Assembly: GCA_964390495.1 (NCBI GenBank)
Contig: CAYMIN010000006.1
Coordinates: 62,001 to 126,000, forward strand
Length of the DNA stretch: 64,000 nt
DNA from: UBA11051 sp964390495
GTDB lineage: Bacteria > Armatimonadota > Zipacnadia > Zipacnadales > UBA11051
Reading direction: 5' to 3'
Position 1 is the first letter of the stretch. Each line of letters opens with the position of its first letter. The notes below the pieces were generated by a model. The model was not told the DNA's origin, did no database searches, and worked only from the letters and a program-made list of their open reading frames with translations. A program made the translations under genes and the position numbers. This document shows, one piece after another, positions 40,348 to 49,598 of this stretch.

Positions 40348-43077
40348 ATGGATACAGATTGTCAAGCGCAAGAGCAATACTACCCGCGGCCTGACTTCCA
40401 CCGGGGTATGACCGAAGGGCAGGATTGGCTCGACCTCAACGGCCAGTGGGACTTCTCGTTCGATCCCCAGGATATCGGCGAGGCCGAGGCTTGGTATCGG
40501 CCTGACGCCAGCTTCGAGCGGACCATTCGGGTGCCGTTTCCGTGGGAATCGCACGCGGCATGGGGTACCGAAGCCGCCGCCGACTGCGACAACTATTTCT
40601 CGCGCAATGCCTACCTGAACCCGGCTGAGGTGAACAAGGATAACTACCGCGAGGCGCCGCGCCATACCATCGGCTGGTACAGGCGGACGTTTGAAGTGCC
40701 CGAGGCCTGGAATGGACGGCGAATTATCCTGAATATCGGCGCGGCGGATTGGCATGTGAGGCTCTGGGTGAATGGGCAGGCCGTCGGCGAAAGTGAAAGC
40801 GGATACCTCCCCGTGGAGTTCGACATTACCGACTACCTGATAGCCGGGGAGAATACCGTGACCTGCCGCGTGTGCGACCCGCAGGATGATGAGCAGAAGC
40901 CGCTGGGCAAGCAGCACGCCTGGTACACCACCACCTCGAGCATCTGGCAGCCGGTGTGGCTAGCGCCGCGTCCGCAGGCGCATGTCGAGAGCATCCGCCT
41001 GACGCCGAAGCCGGCCGAGGGTGCGGTCCTGGCCGAAGTCATTTGCCACAATCTGCCCGAGAACGGAAGTGTGAGTGTCAGCGTCAGTGATGATGAGGGG
41101 AAACAAGTGGGCGAGGCGACGCTGGCAGCCGACGAAGCAGGCGCTTTTCACGGCAGCGTGGCCCTGGGTGAAGAGGCGAGGCTCTGGACGCCTGAGAATC
41201 CGCATCTGTATGGTGTCATTGTTGCACTGGAGTGTGGCGGCGAGAGTGTTGACACGGCGCACAGCTACTTCGGCATGAGGCAAGTCGGCACCGGGACGCT
41301 ATACGAGGGCGGGCCGAACTACCTCACGCTCAACGGAAACCCGATTTATATCAAGGGCGCGCTCGACCAGTCATTCAACCCCTGGGGTGTCTATACGTAT
41401 CTGTCTGATGAGGCCATCCGCAAGCATCTGCAGCAGGCGAAGGACGCGGGCTTCAACCTGCTGCGAGTGCATATCAAGCTGGAGGACCCCCGCTATCTGT
41501 ACTGGGCCGACCGGCTGGGGGTAATGCTGCAGTGCGATCTGCCCAACTGCGGCTATGGCGGCTATTCGGAGCTTGCCTGCCGGCGGCACCGGGCACAGTT
41601 GCTAGGGGCGATTGCGCGCGACTACAACCACCCGGCCATCATCTCCTGGTGCCTGTTCAATGAGACGTGGGGACTAGGAGGCGAAGAGTACAAGCAAGAC
41701 CCCCAGCGCCAGCACTGGGTGGAGGAGATGTACGAGCTGGCGAAAGAGCTTGATGGCACGCGGCTGCTCGAGGACAACTCGGCCTGCCTCCAAGATCATG
41801 TGCGCACTGACATCAACTCATGGCACTTCTACATCAATGACTATGAGCAAGCCGCCGAGCACATCGCCGCAGTTGCGGACAACACCCGTCCCGGCTCTGA
41901 CTTCAACTTCGTGCCGGGGCGCACCCAAAGCGGCCAGCCGCTGCTCAATTCGGAATATGGCGGCATCGCGGCGCGCATGGGTGATAAGGATGTCTCCTGG
42001 TGCTTCAAGTTCCTCACCGATCTGCTGCGGCGGGAGACGCGAGTATGCGGATATGTCTATACCGAGCTTCACGACATCGAGTGGGAGCGCAACGGAATCT
42101 ACAACTACGACGGCTCGGCGAAGCAGTTCGGCTACGACCCCGCTGATTTGCAGGCCGATCCGTACTTCGCTTTCGAGGGCCCGCCGGGAGAGACCTTGGA
42201 GCCCGGTAGCACCGTCCGGTTCCCCGTATTTTTCGCCCGCCAGGGCTGCACCGATCTCACGTGGCCGGATATCGAGATAACCGTCAGCGGCATTGATGCC
42301 CTGGGACAGGAGCTAAGCCCGGCCCCGACCGGCACAATCAACTGGCCGCGGGGAGACGCTGAGACGAATCCGGCGCTCAGTTGCGGCGCCTTCGCCTTCG
42401 ATAGGCCGCTGCCTGATTACCCCTGCCTCTTGCGCCTGGAGGCTCGGGTCAATGGCAGGTTCTCTGATTTCAAGTACCTGGAGGTCTGCAACGGGCGGCT
42501 GCCGGCGACTGAACGGCTCGCGGACGGCTCGCTAGTCCTGCGCAAGCTGGCCGGGGAGCAGGAACATTCCTCAGGATGGCATGAGGCCGAATTGGAGCGA
42601 GGCCTGGTGGGACGGGAGATTCACTTACTTGGCGGCATCGAGGCCGGCCATCTCGATTACCGCTTCGAACTGCCCGAAGGCATGGATCTTGCCGCAGCAG
42701 ACGGCATCACACTCATCGCCGAGTTATCTGCCAAGCGCCAAGACGCCCGCCAGACCGAAGCGTGCGGCTGGCCCTCCGACCTGCAGATCTCTATGAACGG
42801 AGTTCACATCCACTCGCAGCGCTTGGGCGACCAGTACGCCGACTCGCGTGGGGCGCTGTCGCACATCCACGGGTTCTGGGGCCGTTATGGAGAACTGGTG
42901 CGGGTGCGGGTGGCTGCAGACATGGTCCAAGAGATGGCCGGAGTTGACCGCAGGCATGTGAAGCTGACCCTTGCCGTGCCGCGAGAGCTTACCCCCGGCG
43001 GCTTAATCGTGTATAGCTCCCGGGCCGGCCGCTATCCGCTGGACCTGACGCTAATCATCAGCGGCTGTGGAGACTAA
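40348..43077 (+). CDS. Glycoside hydrolase family 2 protein (beta-galactosidase/glucuronidase-like)
   Basis: A 909-residue enzyme without a signal peptide. The N-terminal sugar-binding domain begins LNGQWDFSFDPQDIGEAEAWY. A jelly-roll (RTFEVPEAWNGRRIILNIGA) and an immunoglobulin-like domain follow, then the TIM barrel with the acid/base Glu in CLFNETWG (Glu about 439) and the nucleophile Glu in LLNSEYGG (about 536), both intact. About 300 C-terminal residues form further beta domains. The ATG at 40348 has GAGTGAGGG upstream. It probably removes terminal beta-linked sugars in the cytoplasm from imported oligosaccharides. It is 200 bp after the ArsR operon and likely has its own promoter. Confidence 0.92.
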   Translation: MDTDCQAQEQYYPRPDFHRGMTEGQDWLDLNGQWDFSFDPQDIGEAEAWYRPDASFERTIRVPFPWESHAAWGTEAAADCDNYFSRNAYLNPAEVNKDNYREAPRHTIGWYRRTFEVPEAWNGRRIILNIGAADWHVRLWVNGQAVGESESGYLPVEFDITDYLIAGENTVTCRVCDPQDDEQKPLGKQHAWYTTTSSIWQPVWLAPRPQAHVESIRLTPKPAEGAVLAEVICHNLPENGSVSVSVSDDEGKQVGEATLAADEAGAFHGSVALGEEARLWTPENPHLYGVIVALECGGESVDTAHSYFGMRQVGTGTLYEGGPNYLTLNGNPIYIKGALDQSFNPWGVYTYLSDEAIRKHLQQAKDAGFNLLRVHIKLEDPRYLYWADRLGVMLQCDLPNCGYGGYSELACRRHRAQLLGAIARDYNHPAIISWCLFNETWGLGGEEYKQDPQRQHWVEEMYELAKELDGTRLLEDNSACLQDHVRTDINSWHFYINDYEQAAEHIAAVADNTRPGSDFNFVPGRTQSGQPLLNSEYGGIAARMGDKDVSWCFKFLTDLLRRETRVCGYVYTELHDIEWERNGIYNYDGSAKQFGYDPADLQADPYFAFEGPPGETLEPGSTVRFPVFFARQGCTDLTWPDIEITVSGIDALGQELSPAPTGTINWPRGDAETNPALSCGAFAFDRPLPDYPCLLRLEARVNGRFSDFKYLEVCNGRLPATERLADGSLVLRKLAGEQEHSSGWHEAELERGLVGREIHLLGGIEAGHLDYRFELPEGMDLAAADGITLIAELSAKRQDARQTEACGWPSDLQISMNGVHIHSQRLGDQYADSRGALSHIHGFWGRYGELVRVRVAADMVQEMAGVDRRHVKLTLAVPRELTPGGLIVYSSRAGRYPLDLTLIISGCGD

Positions 43078-43100
43078 TCCGCGATTCATCCGGCCAGACC

Positions 43101-43129
43101 TTGCTATATATAGTTGAAGTATGTATAGT
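43101..43129 (+). promoter_or_regulatory. Sigma70-type promoter of the lipoprotein/PorV-like pair
   Basis: TTGCTA (43101-43106), a 17-bp spacer and TATAGT (43124-43129) in an AT-rich patch. Transcription would begin near 43136, leaving a leader of about 58 bases before the lipoprotein start at 43194. Confidence 0.55.
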
Positions 43130-43193
43130 AGGGCAATCGTACAGTATCGGTGCGGATTGTACAGTTCTGGCACAGCCCGACAGGAGGGAGATT

Positions 43194-43718
43194 ATGCACA
43201 GGAGTGTCGTAGGCGTCTTACTCATTCTCGTGGTCGTAGCCGTAGTTGGATGTGCGGCGTATGACAAAGCCAAGGACCTCACTCTGACGGTACGGACCGC
43301 CCCGCAGGATTTCACGTTGGCCGAAGTCAATTCGGGATTCGAGGCCAATGACGTGACCTCCGAAGACTGGGAGGATCATGCCGACAAAATCCAGAGCGTG
43401 GATGCAATCCAGGTTTCGTACGAATACGACAACCAGTCGGGGGCGGAGGTCACGATATCCATCTACATCAGCGAAGATCCGAATCTGACCGCCGAGAACG
43501 TAGCAGCTTCCGCTAAACTCCTGCACCAGACAACACTGCCGGAGGGCACCGACACAGTTGAGCGCGGAGAAGTGGGCGACGCCGAAGCTCGTGAGCTGCT
43601 GAAACAGTACAAGGGGAATTTCACCGTCTATATCCTGGCGGAGAGCATCGCTGAAACCGTAACTGTTACTATCAACGACTTCCGTGTCTATGGCGCGGTC
43701 AATGCGGACTTTAGCTAG
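43194..43718 (+). CDS. Putative lipoprotein
   Basis: ATG at 43194 with AGGAGGGAG seven bases upstream. An upstream in-frame extension has no ribosome-binding site. The 174-residue product begins with a lipoprotein signal (MHRSVVGVLLILVVVAVVGC), so acylation is expected on the Cys at about residue 20. The mature part has a beta-rich segment (ADKIQSVDAIQVSYEYDNQ, EVTISIYISEDPNLTAENV) reminiscent of small periplasmic domains of unknown function. It is followed 25 bp later by the PorV-like gene in the same operon. Function unknown; it may assist assembly or anchoring of the outer-membrane protein. Confidence 0.8.
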   Translation: MHRSVVGVLLILVVVAVVGCAAYDKAKDLTLTVRTAPQDFTLAEVNSGFEANDVTSEDWEDHADKIQSVDAIQVSYEYDNQSGAEVTISIYISEDPNLTAENVAASAKLLHQTTLPEGTDTVERGEVGDAEARELLKQYKGNFTVYILAESIAETVTVTINDFRVYGAVNADFS

Positions 43719-43743
43719 AATCCAGAACGGAGGTATAAGCACA

Positions 43744-44835
43744 ATGCGCAGACACATGCTTTGGCTTTGTCTGATCCTAGCTGCAACTGTCGTAGTCGGG
43801 CCCGCCTGGGCTGAATTCGCTGACGCGGCGGTGGGCAATACCGCTCTGGGCGTCGGCACGCGGGCAATCGGGATGGGCGATGCGTTCGTCGCGGTGGCCG
43901 ACGACGTGACCGCCTTGTATTGGAACCCGGCCGGTCTGGCGGACAATACCGGCTTCAAGTGGCACACTATCAGTATTGGCGGGGGAGTTGACAACCTCGA
44001 TGTCATAGACGAGTTGGCCGACGTGGCCTATATCCTGGACATGGATGGTGGTGAAATCGTTTCTCCCGGCGACTTCAACACTATCCTCAATGCGGCGAGA
44101 AACACCGGTGGTCAGCCGATTGAGGTTGAGGGTTCGCTGATGACCGGATTTGCCCTCGGCCCGCTGGCTATCGGCGCCTATGCCCAGAGCGCGGGCGTGG
44201 CGGGATTGACTGACGTTGGTGGCGCCGGCAACCAGGTTAACGCCACTGCCAACGTCCTAGGTTTCGGCGCTGTCGGGGTCGGCTACGGCAGGCAGATTAG
44301 CCGACACCTGCAGATGGGCGTAGCGGTCAAACAGGCAGTCCTGGCCGAGGCCAGGGTCCAAAAATCCTACCAGAGCAACGCGCCGGTCGTCGAGATAGCG
44401 GATGATTCGGATGATGACAACGCCCTCACCGCCGACCTCGGGTTGCGCTACAAGCCGGAAGAGAACATGTGCTTCGGGCTGGTCGTGCGCAACATCACCT
44501 CCCCGGACTTCACCCTCGACCTGGGGGCCGCGACCGGGATAGTCACTAGAGAGGTCAAGCCCAGCGTACACTTCGGTCTGGCGGCATTCGATCCCGCCGA
44601 GGGCCTCACCTTTGCCGCTGATATCCACAACCTTACCGCAGCAAACAACGCCTCCCCAACTGTTCATTTCGGCCTGGAGAAGATCGTCAACAGCAACCTG
44701 GCAGTGCGCGCCGGCCTGCGCGACTCGCAGTTCACATGGGGTGTCACAGGTAGCCTCGGTCCCCTGACACTCGAAATCGCTTCCGCCTTTGACTATAACG
44801 ACATGTTCGCTGCCAGCCTGACGACCGACTTTTAG
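43744..44835 (+). CDS. PorV/UPF0164-like outer-membrane beta-barrel protein
   Basis: A 363-residue exported protein. ATG at 43744 with GGAGG nine bases upstream and a signal peptide MLWLCLILAATVVVGPAWA. The mature N-terminus GVGTRAIGMGDAFVAVADDVTALYWNPAGLA is the hallmark of the PorV/PorQ and UPF0164 group within the FadL-like beta-barrels, and alternating strands continue to the C-terminal residue Phe (ASLTTDF), the usual signal for BAM insertion. This supports a diderm envelope. In T9SS bacteria PorV attaches cargo; no other T9SS gene is present here. It is co-transcribed with the lipoprotein and followed by a terminator. Confidence 0.88.
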   Translation: MRRHMLWLCLILAATVVVGPAWAEFADAAVGNTALGVGTRAIGMGDAFVAVADDVTALYWNPAGLADNTGFKWHTISIGGGVDNLDVIDELADVAYILDMDGGEIVSPGDFNTILNAARNTGGQPIEVEGSLMTGFALGPLAIGAYAQSAGVAGLTDVGGAGNQVNATANVLGFGAVGVGYGRQISRHLQMGVAVKQAVLAEARVQKSYQSNAPVVEIADDSDDDNALTADLGLRYKPEENMCFGLVVRNITSPDFTLDLGAATGIVTREVKPSVHFGLAAFDPAEGLTFAADIHNLTAANNASPTVHFGLEKIVNSNLAVRAGLRDSQFTWGVTGSLGPLTLEIASAFDYNDMFAASLTTDF

Positions 44836-44870
44836 TACCTGGCTGCACCAGCGCGCGTTATGCCTGCTTG

Positions 44871-44908
44871 GGACTCGCCCCGTGATGCTTGCGGGGCGAG
44901 CCTTTTTT
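44871..44908 (+). terminator. Rho-independent terminator after the PorV-like gene
   Basis: CTCGCCCCG (44874-44882) pairs with CGGGGCGAG (44892-44900) around a nine-base loop and is followed by CC and six T residues. It is a textbook intrinsic terminator 36 bp past the stop codon. Confidence 0.9.
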
Positions 44909-44983
44909 GCCCGCGCAAGGTTTGCCTGGCCCTGACAGCGAACAACTAACTAGCGGCTCTTAACCTGCTTCGGGAGGCTTACC

Positions 44984-46918
44984 GTGCGCCGTATCCCTGG
45001 CGACAGTCACCCTTTGCTGATTGCTTTGCTACTCGCCCTCAGCAGCCTACCAGCGCACGGCCAAGGGCTGGACGATCTGCGCGCGCGGCTGGCCGAGATT
45101 GAGGCCAAGGGCTATGCTCAAGACAGCCCGGCGTATGCCACCAACTACCCCTATGCGCGCCTGCAGTTGCGCAAGGCCGAGGCGCTCAGTGCCGGGGCCG
45201 TCGGCTACCACTTCGCGTTTGCCAATGTCAGCGAATGTGTCGCGCTGGGCCTGGAGGCGCTGGACAGACTGGAGCGGGGTCAGGTACTACGCGCCGAGCC
45301 GGGCGTGCTCACCGAGCTGGCCTATATCACCCGCAACGACCGCACCGCCCAGCCCTACCACCTCTACCTGCCACCTGACTACGATCCGCAAAGGCCGACT
45401 CCGCTGATCGTCTTCCTCCACGGCTGGGTCCCGACCACCAACATCCTCGACCCCTGGGTGCTACCCGATGAGGTCCTGCGGATCGCCGGCAAGTACGGCT
45501 GCATGCTGCTGACGCCCTACGGTCGCCGCAATACCGATTTCCAGGGCGTCGGCGAGGTGGATGTGCTGCGGGCTATCGAGGAGGTCAAGAACCTGTACAA
45601 CGTGGACGGGCGCCGCCTCTACCTCAACGGCGTCTCGATGGGCGCAATGGGGGCATGGACCATCGCGCTGCGCCACCCCGGCATGTTCGCCGCCATCACC
45701 CCGATCGCCGGGCAGACCGACATGTACCGCTGGTGGCAATGGGATAAGCAACAGATGCCCCCCTTCAAGCAGTGGATGGTGGAGTGGGATAATCCGTGGC
45801 ATCTGGCCAAGTCCATGCGCTCCCAGCGCTTCTACGTCCAGCATGGGGAGCTAGACAGCCTGATACCGGCCAAGCAGTCGCGGTGGATGGTCGAGAAGGC
45901 CGAGGAGAATCTCGACCCGGCCGCGGTTACCTATGTCGAGTACCCCGGTGCCAGCCACTTCATATACTTCGAGAAAGAGCCGTTCGACAAAGCCTTCGCC
46001 TGGCAGATACAGCACACGGTGGAAGAGAAGCCGATGCTGATCTCCCACACGACCTATAGTCTCGAGTACGGGAGGGCCTTCTGGGCCACTATCGAGGCCT
46101 TCGAAGAATGGGGCAAACCGGCCTCCTTCAGCATCCTGGCTACCCCCTGGGTACAGAAGCTGAGCCTGGCGGAGGTGGAAATCGAGTGCGAGAACGTAGC
46201 GCGGCTGAGCATTGACATCGCCAACTCCCCGCTGCAGGCCCAAGCCGGCTACATCGTCGCCTTGCCGTCGGGACGCCGGACCATCAGGCCGCAGAACGGC
46301 AAGCTGATAATACAGCTCGGCGAGCAGCAAGATAGGGGGCACAGCTTCCCGCCGGCCAAGCGCAAGGGCCTGTGCGGGCCGTGTGAGGAGGTCTTTGACA
46401 GCAGCTTCGTCGTGGTACCGGGCACCGCCGGCGGGCCGGCAGATGATGAGGCTCTGGCCGCCAAAGTGCAGCGCTTCAGCGACGAATGGGACGCCTTCGC
46501 CGATGGCCGTCCCCGCATCAAGCTCGACACCGAGATCACCGAGCAGGACATCGCAGAGAGTAACCTGGTGCTGTTCGGCCGGCCGCAGACCAACTACCTT
46601 CTGGCGCGCATCTACTTCCGCCTGCCGGTCCGCATCGGCGACCACCACTACCAAATAGGCGACAACGAATACGCCGGCGACGACCTCGGGCTGGCGATGT
46701 GCTATCCCAACCCGCTCAATCCCGACCGCTATGTGCTGATATTCGCCGGGGAGTACTGGGGCGAGCGGTGCGATGTCAACCACAAGTTCGACATGCTGCC
46801 TGACTTCATCGTCTTCACTACCCGGGCCTTCGCGCCCGAGGGCGACACCAACGAGCATCTCTGCGCCGGCTTCTTCGATAATAACTGGCAACTCTCGAAT
46901 AGGCTAACGTACCATTAG
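44984..46918 (+). CDS. Secreted prolyl-oligopeptidase/esterase-family alpha/beta-hydrolase
   Basis: GTG at 44984 with GGGAGG seven bases upstream, followed by a signal peptide (LLIALLLALSSLPAHG). After a helical linker, an esterase domain begins near residue 115: YHLYLPPDYDPQRPTPLIVFLHGW, nucleophile elbow NGVSMGAMG (Ser about 221), acid in QHGELDSLIP and His in YPGASHFIYF. The C-terminal 250 residues form beta-rich domains with EYAGDDLGLAMCYPNPLNPDRY, a block seen in large planctomycete esterases after the peptidase-like domain. It may act as a periplasmic or secreted esterase on acylated polysaccharides. It stands alone between two terminator or repeat elements. Confidence 0.85.
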   Translation: MRRIPGDSHPLLIALLLALSSLPAHGQGLDDLRARLAEIEAKGYAQDSPAYATNYPYARLQLRKAEALSAGAVGYHFAFANVSECVALGLEALDRLERGQVLRAEPGVLTELAYITRNDRTAQPYHLYLPPDYDPQRPTPLIVFLHGWVPTTNILDPWVLPDEVLRIAGKYGCMLLTPYGRRNTDFQGVGEVDVLRAIEEVKNLYNVDGRRLYLNGVSMGAMGAWTIALRHPGMFAAITPIAGQTDMYRWWQWDKQQMPPFKQWMVEWDNPWHLAKSMRSQRFYVQHGELDSLIPAKQSRWMVEKAEENLDPAAVTYVEYPGASHFIYFEKEPFDKAFAWQIQHTVEEKPMLISHTTYSLEYGRAFWATIEAFEEWGKPASFSILATPWVQKLSLAEVEIECENVARLSIDIANSPLQAQAGYIVALPSGRRTIRPQNGKLIIQLGEQQDRGHSFPPAKRKGLCGPCEEVFDSSFVVVPGTAGGPADDEALAAKVQRFSDEWDAFADGRPRIKLDTEITEQDIAESNLVLFGRPQTNYLLARIYFRLPVRIGDHHYQIGDNEYAGDDLGLAMCYPNPLNPDRYVLIFAGEYWGERCDVNHKFDMLPDFIVFTTRAFAPEGDTNEHLCAGFFDNNWQLSNRLTYH

Positions 46919-46928
46919 AAGTGGTTTT

Positions 46929-47140
46929 ATAACTCGTTGCTGTTGAGGGTTTGGAGCGGGTTATGAAAACAGGTCAATAATACAATACTCTCCAGGACGA
47001 CAGGCATCCTTGCCTGTCGAAAAATGTGGACAGGCTGGGAAGCCTGTCCTCCAACGGAATCGCGGTGACCGGCGGCAAGACAAGGAAGCAACCGCATTCA
47101 TAGCCCGTTGCTCTTGAGGTCTTGGAACAGGCTATGAAAC
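46929..47140. repeat. Cluster of hairpin repeats: REPIN-like pair between two direct repeats
   Basis: Two direct repeats of about 41 bp (46929-46969 and 47100-47140, about 80 percent identical), each closed by its own inverted ends (ATAACTCG/CGGGTTAT and ATAGCCCG/CAGGCTAT), flank an inverted pair of small hairpins: CGACAGGCA-tcct-TGCCTGTCG (46998-47019) and GGACAGGCT-ggga-AGCCTGTCC (47028-47049). The stems differ by compensated changes. An amidohydrolase remnant follows at once. Confidence 0.75.
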
Positions 47141-47192
47141 TAGTTCCGTTCCCTGGCTTGCACCGCGGCGATCCGCCGACGGAGGCACCGCA

Positions 47193-47522
47193 TTGGACAT
47201 TAGCTGGGAGCTGCGAGAGCAAGACCGGGAGACCTTCGCGCAGGAGCTGGATAGCTTCGTGCCCGCCAAAATCTATGATGCTCACGCCCACCTGTACCGG
47301 GCCGAGTGGTGGGACGATCCGCCGGCCGAGGTGGCCGCCGGGCCTCCCGACATCTCCCTGGAGGTTTACCGGCCCGAATACAGCCCGAACGCCGCCCTGC
47401 CGCTGGTGGGCATCGAGAACCTGCGAGCGGTCAAGGCCGCTTGCTGGTGCGCAGGCCTCAATGACGCTCAGATCGAGGACTATTTCGGGGGCAACGCCGC
47501 CAAGCTGCTGGAGATGGAATGA
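47193..47522 (+). pseudogene. Amidohydrolase-family gene with a large internal deletion
   Basis: TTG at 47193 with GGAGG seven bases upstream; 109 codons. The N-terminal part contains AKIYDAHAHLYRAEWW, the HxH metal-binding start of PF04909-type amidohydrolases. The last 25 residues, GLNDAQIEDYFGGNAAKLLEME, match the C-terminal helix of the same family (about 280-400 residues in intact members). The middle, with the remaining metal ligands and the barrel, is missing without loss of frame. It is either a decayed gene or a mini-protein derived from one. It follows directly after a cluster of hairpin repeats, which may have promoted the deletion. It cannot be an active hydrolase on its own. Confidence 0.6.
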
Positions 47523-47788
47523 ACGGTCGAGTAGCTAAGCTATTTGGGTTCGCTCTCACAGATCCAAGCGTCGGGCTTCCCCCCCACTTGGCTCCTCTTG
47601 GAAGTTACCGCACGGCAGCCCCCGCTCGTCGCCAGGAATGAGTGATCATCAGGATTTGGAAAGTATTGTGGAGGAGACAATACAACAAGACGCGAATAGC
47701 ACAGGAGCAAAGTTTCATCGTGGATTCGCGAGATAGAATCGCCTACACGCGACAAGACCGTCCTGCAACGGTTTGGAGGAGAAATCCG

Positions 47789-48580
47789 GTGCGATGCCCC
47801 AAGTGCGGGTATGAAATGTCAGATTTTGACGAAGAGTGTCCCCGGTGTAAGCGCATGGCCAGCGAGACTCCTGCGTCGACCGATGCGGCTGGTATGGGCC
47901 ACGCACAGGAGCCAGGCACACCACTCCCTCCTGTGCAGCCTGTAACGTACGGCGCACACCCGGCTGGTAATGCGCTTCCTTGGATTGCTGGCAGTGCTGT
48001 GTTGGTATGCATCCTAGCCGCGGGACTGCTCGCATATCTGAAAGGTACGGAGGCCACCCGAAAGTTCAATGCAGGTGTAGCGCAACATACCGATGGCAAC
48101 TTGGTTAAGGCGATTGAACTCTACAATGCCAGTATAGAGGCCGATCCAGATCTGTCATTGTCACACCTGAATCTGGGCCTGGCACTGCTCGGCGGCAAGC
48201 CGCTGGAGGGAATTCCTGAAGCAAAGATACAAGCCCTGATGGCGAGGGGGGTGTTCGGCGACACGCAAGAGTTGGAGCGCGCCGACAAATGCTTCAGGAA
48301 TGCCATTTCGACAGCGAAGAAAGTGCAACACGGTCGTCCTATTGGCCTCGGCGTTACCGGTGAAAAGCTGACCGCAGATGATGTTGTCGCAATGGGCCAC
48401 CTTAACTTGGCAGTAACGGCTCTCATTCGCACGGGTTCTGCCGAACAAGCGGGAAGCGCTCGGGTCGCTAATCAGTGGGCAAGTGTCTGCAAGCAGCATC
48501 TCGCAACTAGCAAGCGGTACGATCCTGATATTCGGGATGCGACAATGCTCCAAAGATTGTTGGCTGCCGCCGGCTACTAG
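47789..48580 (+). CDS. Zinc-ribbon, single-TM, TPR protein
   Basis: GTG at 47789 with GGAGGAG seven bases upstream gives a protein of 263 residues that begins at once with a zinc ribbon (C3-P-K-C6 ... C17-P-R-C20). The frame is open 49 codons upstream without features. A Pro-rich linker leads to a transmembrane helix (about residues 58-80, ALPWIAGSAVLVCILAAGLL). A TPR-like region follows, with NLVKAIELYNASIEADPDLSLSHLNLGLAL, and ends with helical repeats. The topology would be a cytoplasmic ribbon and an extracytoplasmic TPR or the reverse. Base composition is lower in GC than the flanks, and the next gene is a membrane-bound nuclease; the two may form a defence or stress pair, but this is inference. 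Confidence 0.75.
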   Translation: MRCPKCGYEMSDFDEECPRCKRMASETPASTDAAGMGHAQEPGTPLPPVQPVTYGAHPAGNALPWIAGSAVLVCILAAGLLAYLKGTEATRKFNAGVAQHTDGNLVKAIELYNASIEADPDLSLSHLNLGLALLGGKPLEGIPEAKIQALMARGVFGDTQELERADKCFRNAISTAKKVQHGRPIGLGVTGEKLTADDVVAMGHLNLAVTALIRTGSAEQAGSARVANQWASVCKQHLATSKRYDPDIRDATMLQRLLAAAGY

Positions 48581-48689
48581 TTTCAAACGTCTTGTCACAC
48601 AGTATCGCCGTCGTGCCGCACATTGGTAGCGAGCCCGGCGGATGCACAAGACAGCATAGGAGGAAGCATCGCGGGCGGGGTGCCGACAC

Positions 48690-49598
48690 ATGCCGCGTTC
48701 AGCCAGGCAAAACGATTATACAGTTCCGGCCTGCCTCACACTCTTGGCAATCGTAGTGATCTACAACTTCCTTTCGCGTCTATGGAGCAAACACCCAGCC
48801 ATACTGATCCTTTTGACACTGCTCATTATCGCCTTGGCTTTTCTTCGGTATCTGCATGTACTGGGTCTTCGTCAACTGGCGATAGAAAGAGCCAAACACC
48901 TAGAGGAATTGCGGCGACGAGAGGCCGAAGAGCGTCAGCGACTACGGACCAAGGAGGACAATAAACTTGCCGAAATGGAGCTTAGCGGCTTGGGTTCTGC
49001 GGTGAACATGGAAGCACTATCGCCACGCGGGTTCGAGCAGGCCTGCGAGAGGCTCTTTCGGTGTATGGGGTATCGGACGAAACTCACGGTGGCCTCTGCC
49101 GATGAAGGTGTGGACATTGAGATTTGGAGGGATAACCAGTTCGCGATCATTCAGTGCAAGCACTATTTCAACCGATCAGTCGGCAACATGATTGTCCGCG
49201 AGTTGATAGGGACAGTGATAGCTAGCGGTGCTGACAGCGGCTATCTACTTACCTCAGGATACTTTACCCAACCCGCGCAGGAGGTTGCTAACCGTGAATC
49301 GTACATTTATCTCTGGGATCAAACTAGGATTATTGAGATCACCAGAGAAATCGCGAGTATTGATTTCCTGGATAAGTCTGTGATTCTCAAACACGATCCT
49401 CCAGAGTCTCGTGCCCCTCAGTCCCGAGGCGATGGCGCATCTGCCAATCTCGATGATGGTACTGTACCGATTGCCGTTGGATTTGGATACGTACTTAGGC
49501 GTCTATCTGTCGTTTATGAATCATTCGCCGACCGACTCGATAGGATTAGTGGTCCGCCCTATCGTACTCACCGCAAGCCTCCCAGATCTGACGATTGA
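48690..49598 (+). CDS. Membrane-anchored Mrr-type restriction-endonuclease-like protein
   Basis: A 302-residue protein with two N-terminal transmembrane helices (about residues 13-29 and 36-54), a charged coiled coil (about 60-98), and an Mrr-catalytic domain (about 105-225). The nuclease motif is intact: GFEQACERLF (helix A), GVDIEIWRDNQFAIIQCKHY with Asp142 and Gln155-x-Lys157, and GADSGYLLTSGYFTQPAQEVA. Mrr enzymes cut methylated DNA; membrane-anchored versions are known in putative anti-phage loci. In-frame stops exclude an upstream start, and the ribosome-binding site is weak (GGGCGGGG). The local base composition is lower in GC than the housekeeping genes, suggesting acquisition. Confidence 0.85.
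   Translation: MPRSARQNDYTVPACLTLLAIVVIYNFLSRLWSKHPAILILLTLLIIALAFLRYLHVLGLRQLAIERAKHLEELRRREAEERQRLRTKEDNKLAEMELSGLGSAVNMEALSPRGFEQACERLFRCMGYRTKLTVASADEGVDIEIWRDNQFAIIQCKHYFNRSVGNMIVRELIGTVIASGADSGYLLTSGYFTQPAQEVANRESYIYLWDQTRIIEITREIASIDFLDKSVILKHDPPESRAPQSRGDGASANLDDGTVPIAVGFGYVLRRLSVVYESFADRLDRISGPPYRTHRKPPRSDD

Noticed and set aside
47193..47522. Reading the 109-codon gene as an ordinary intact small protein
   Set aside because: Its two ends match opposite ends of a much longer amidohydrolase family.
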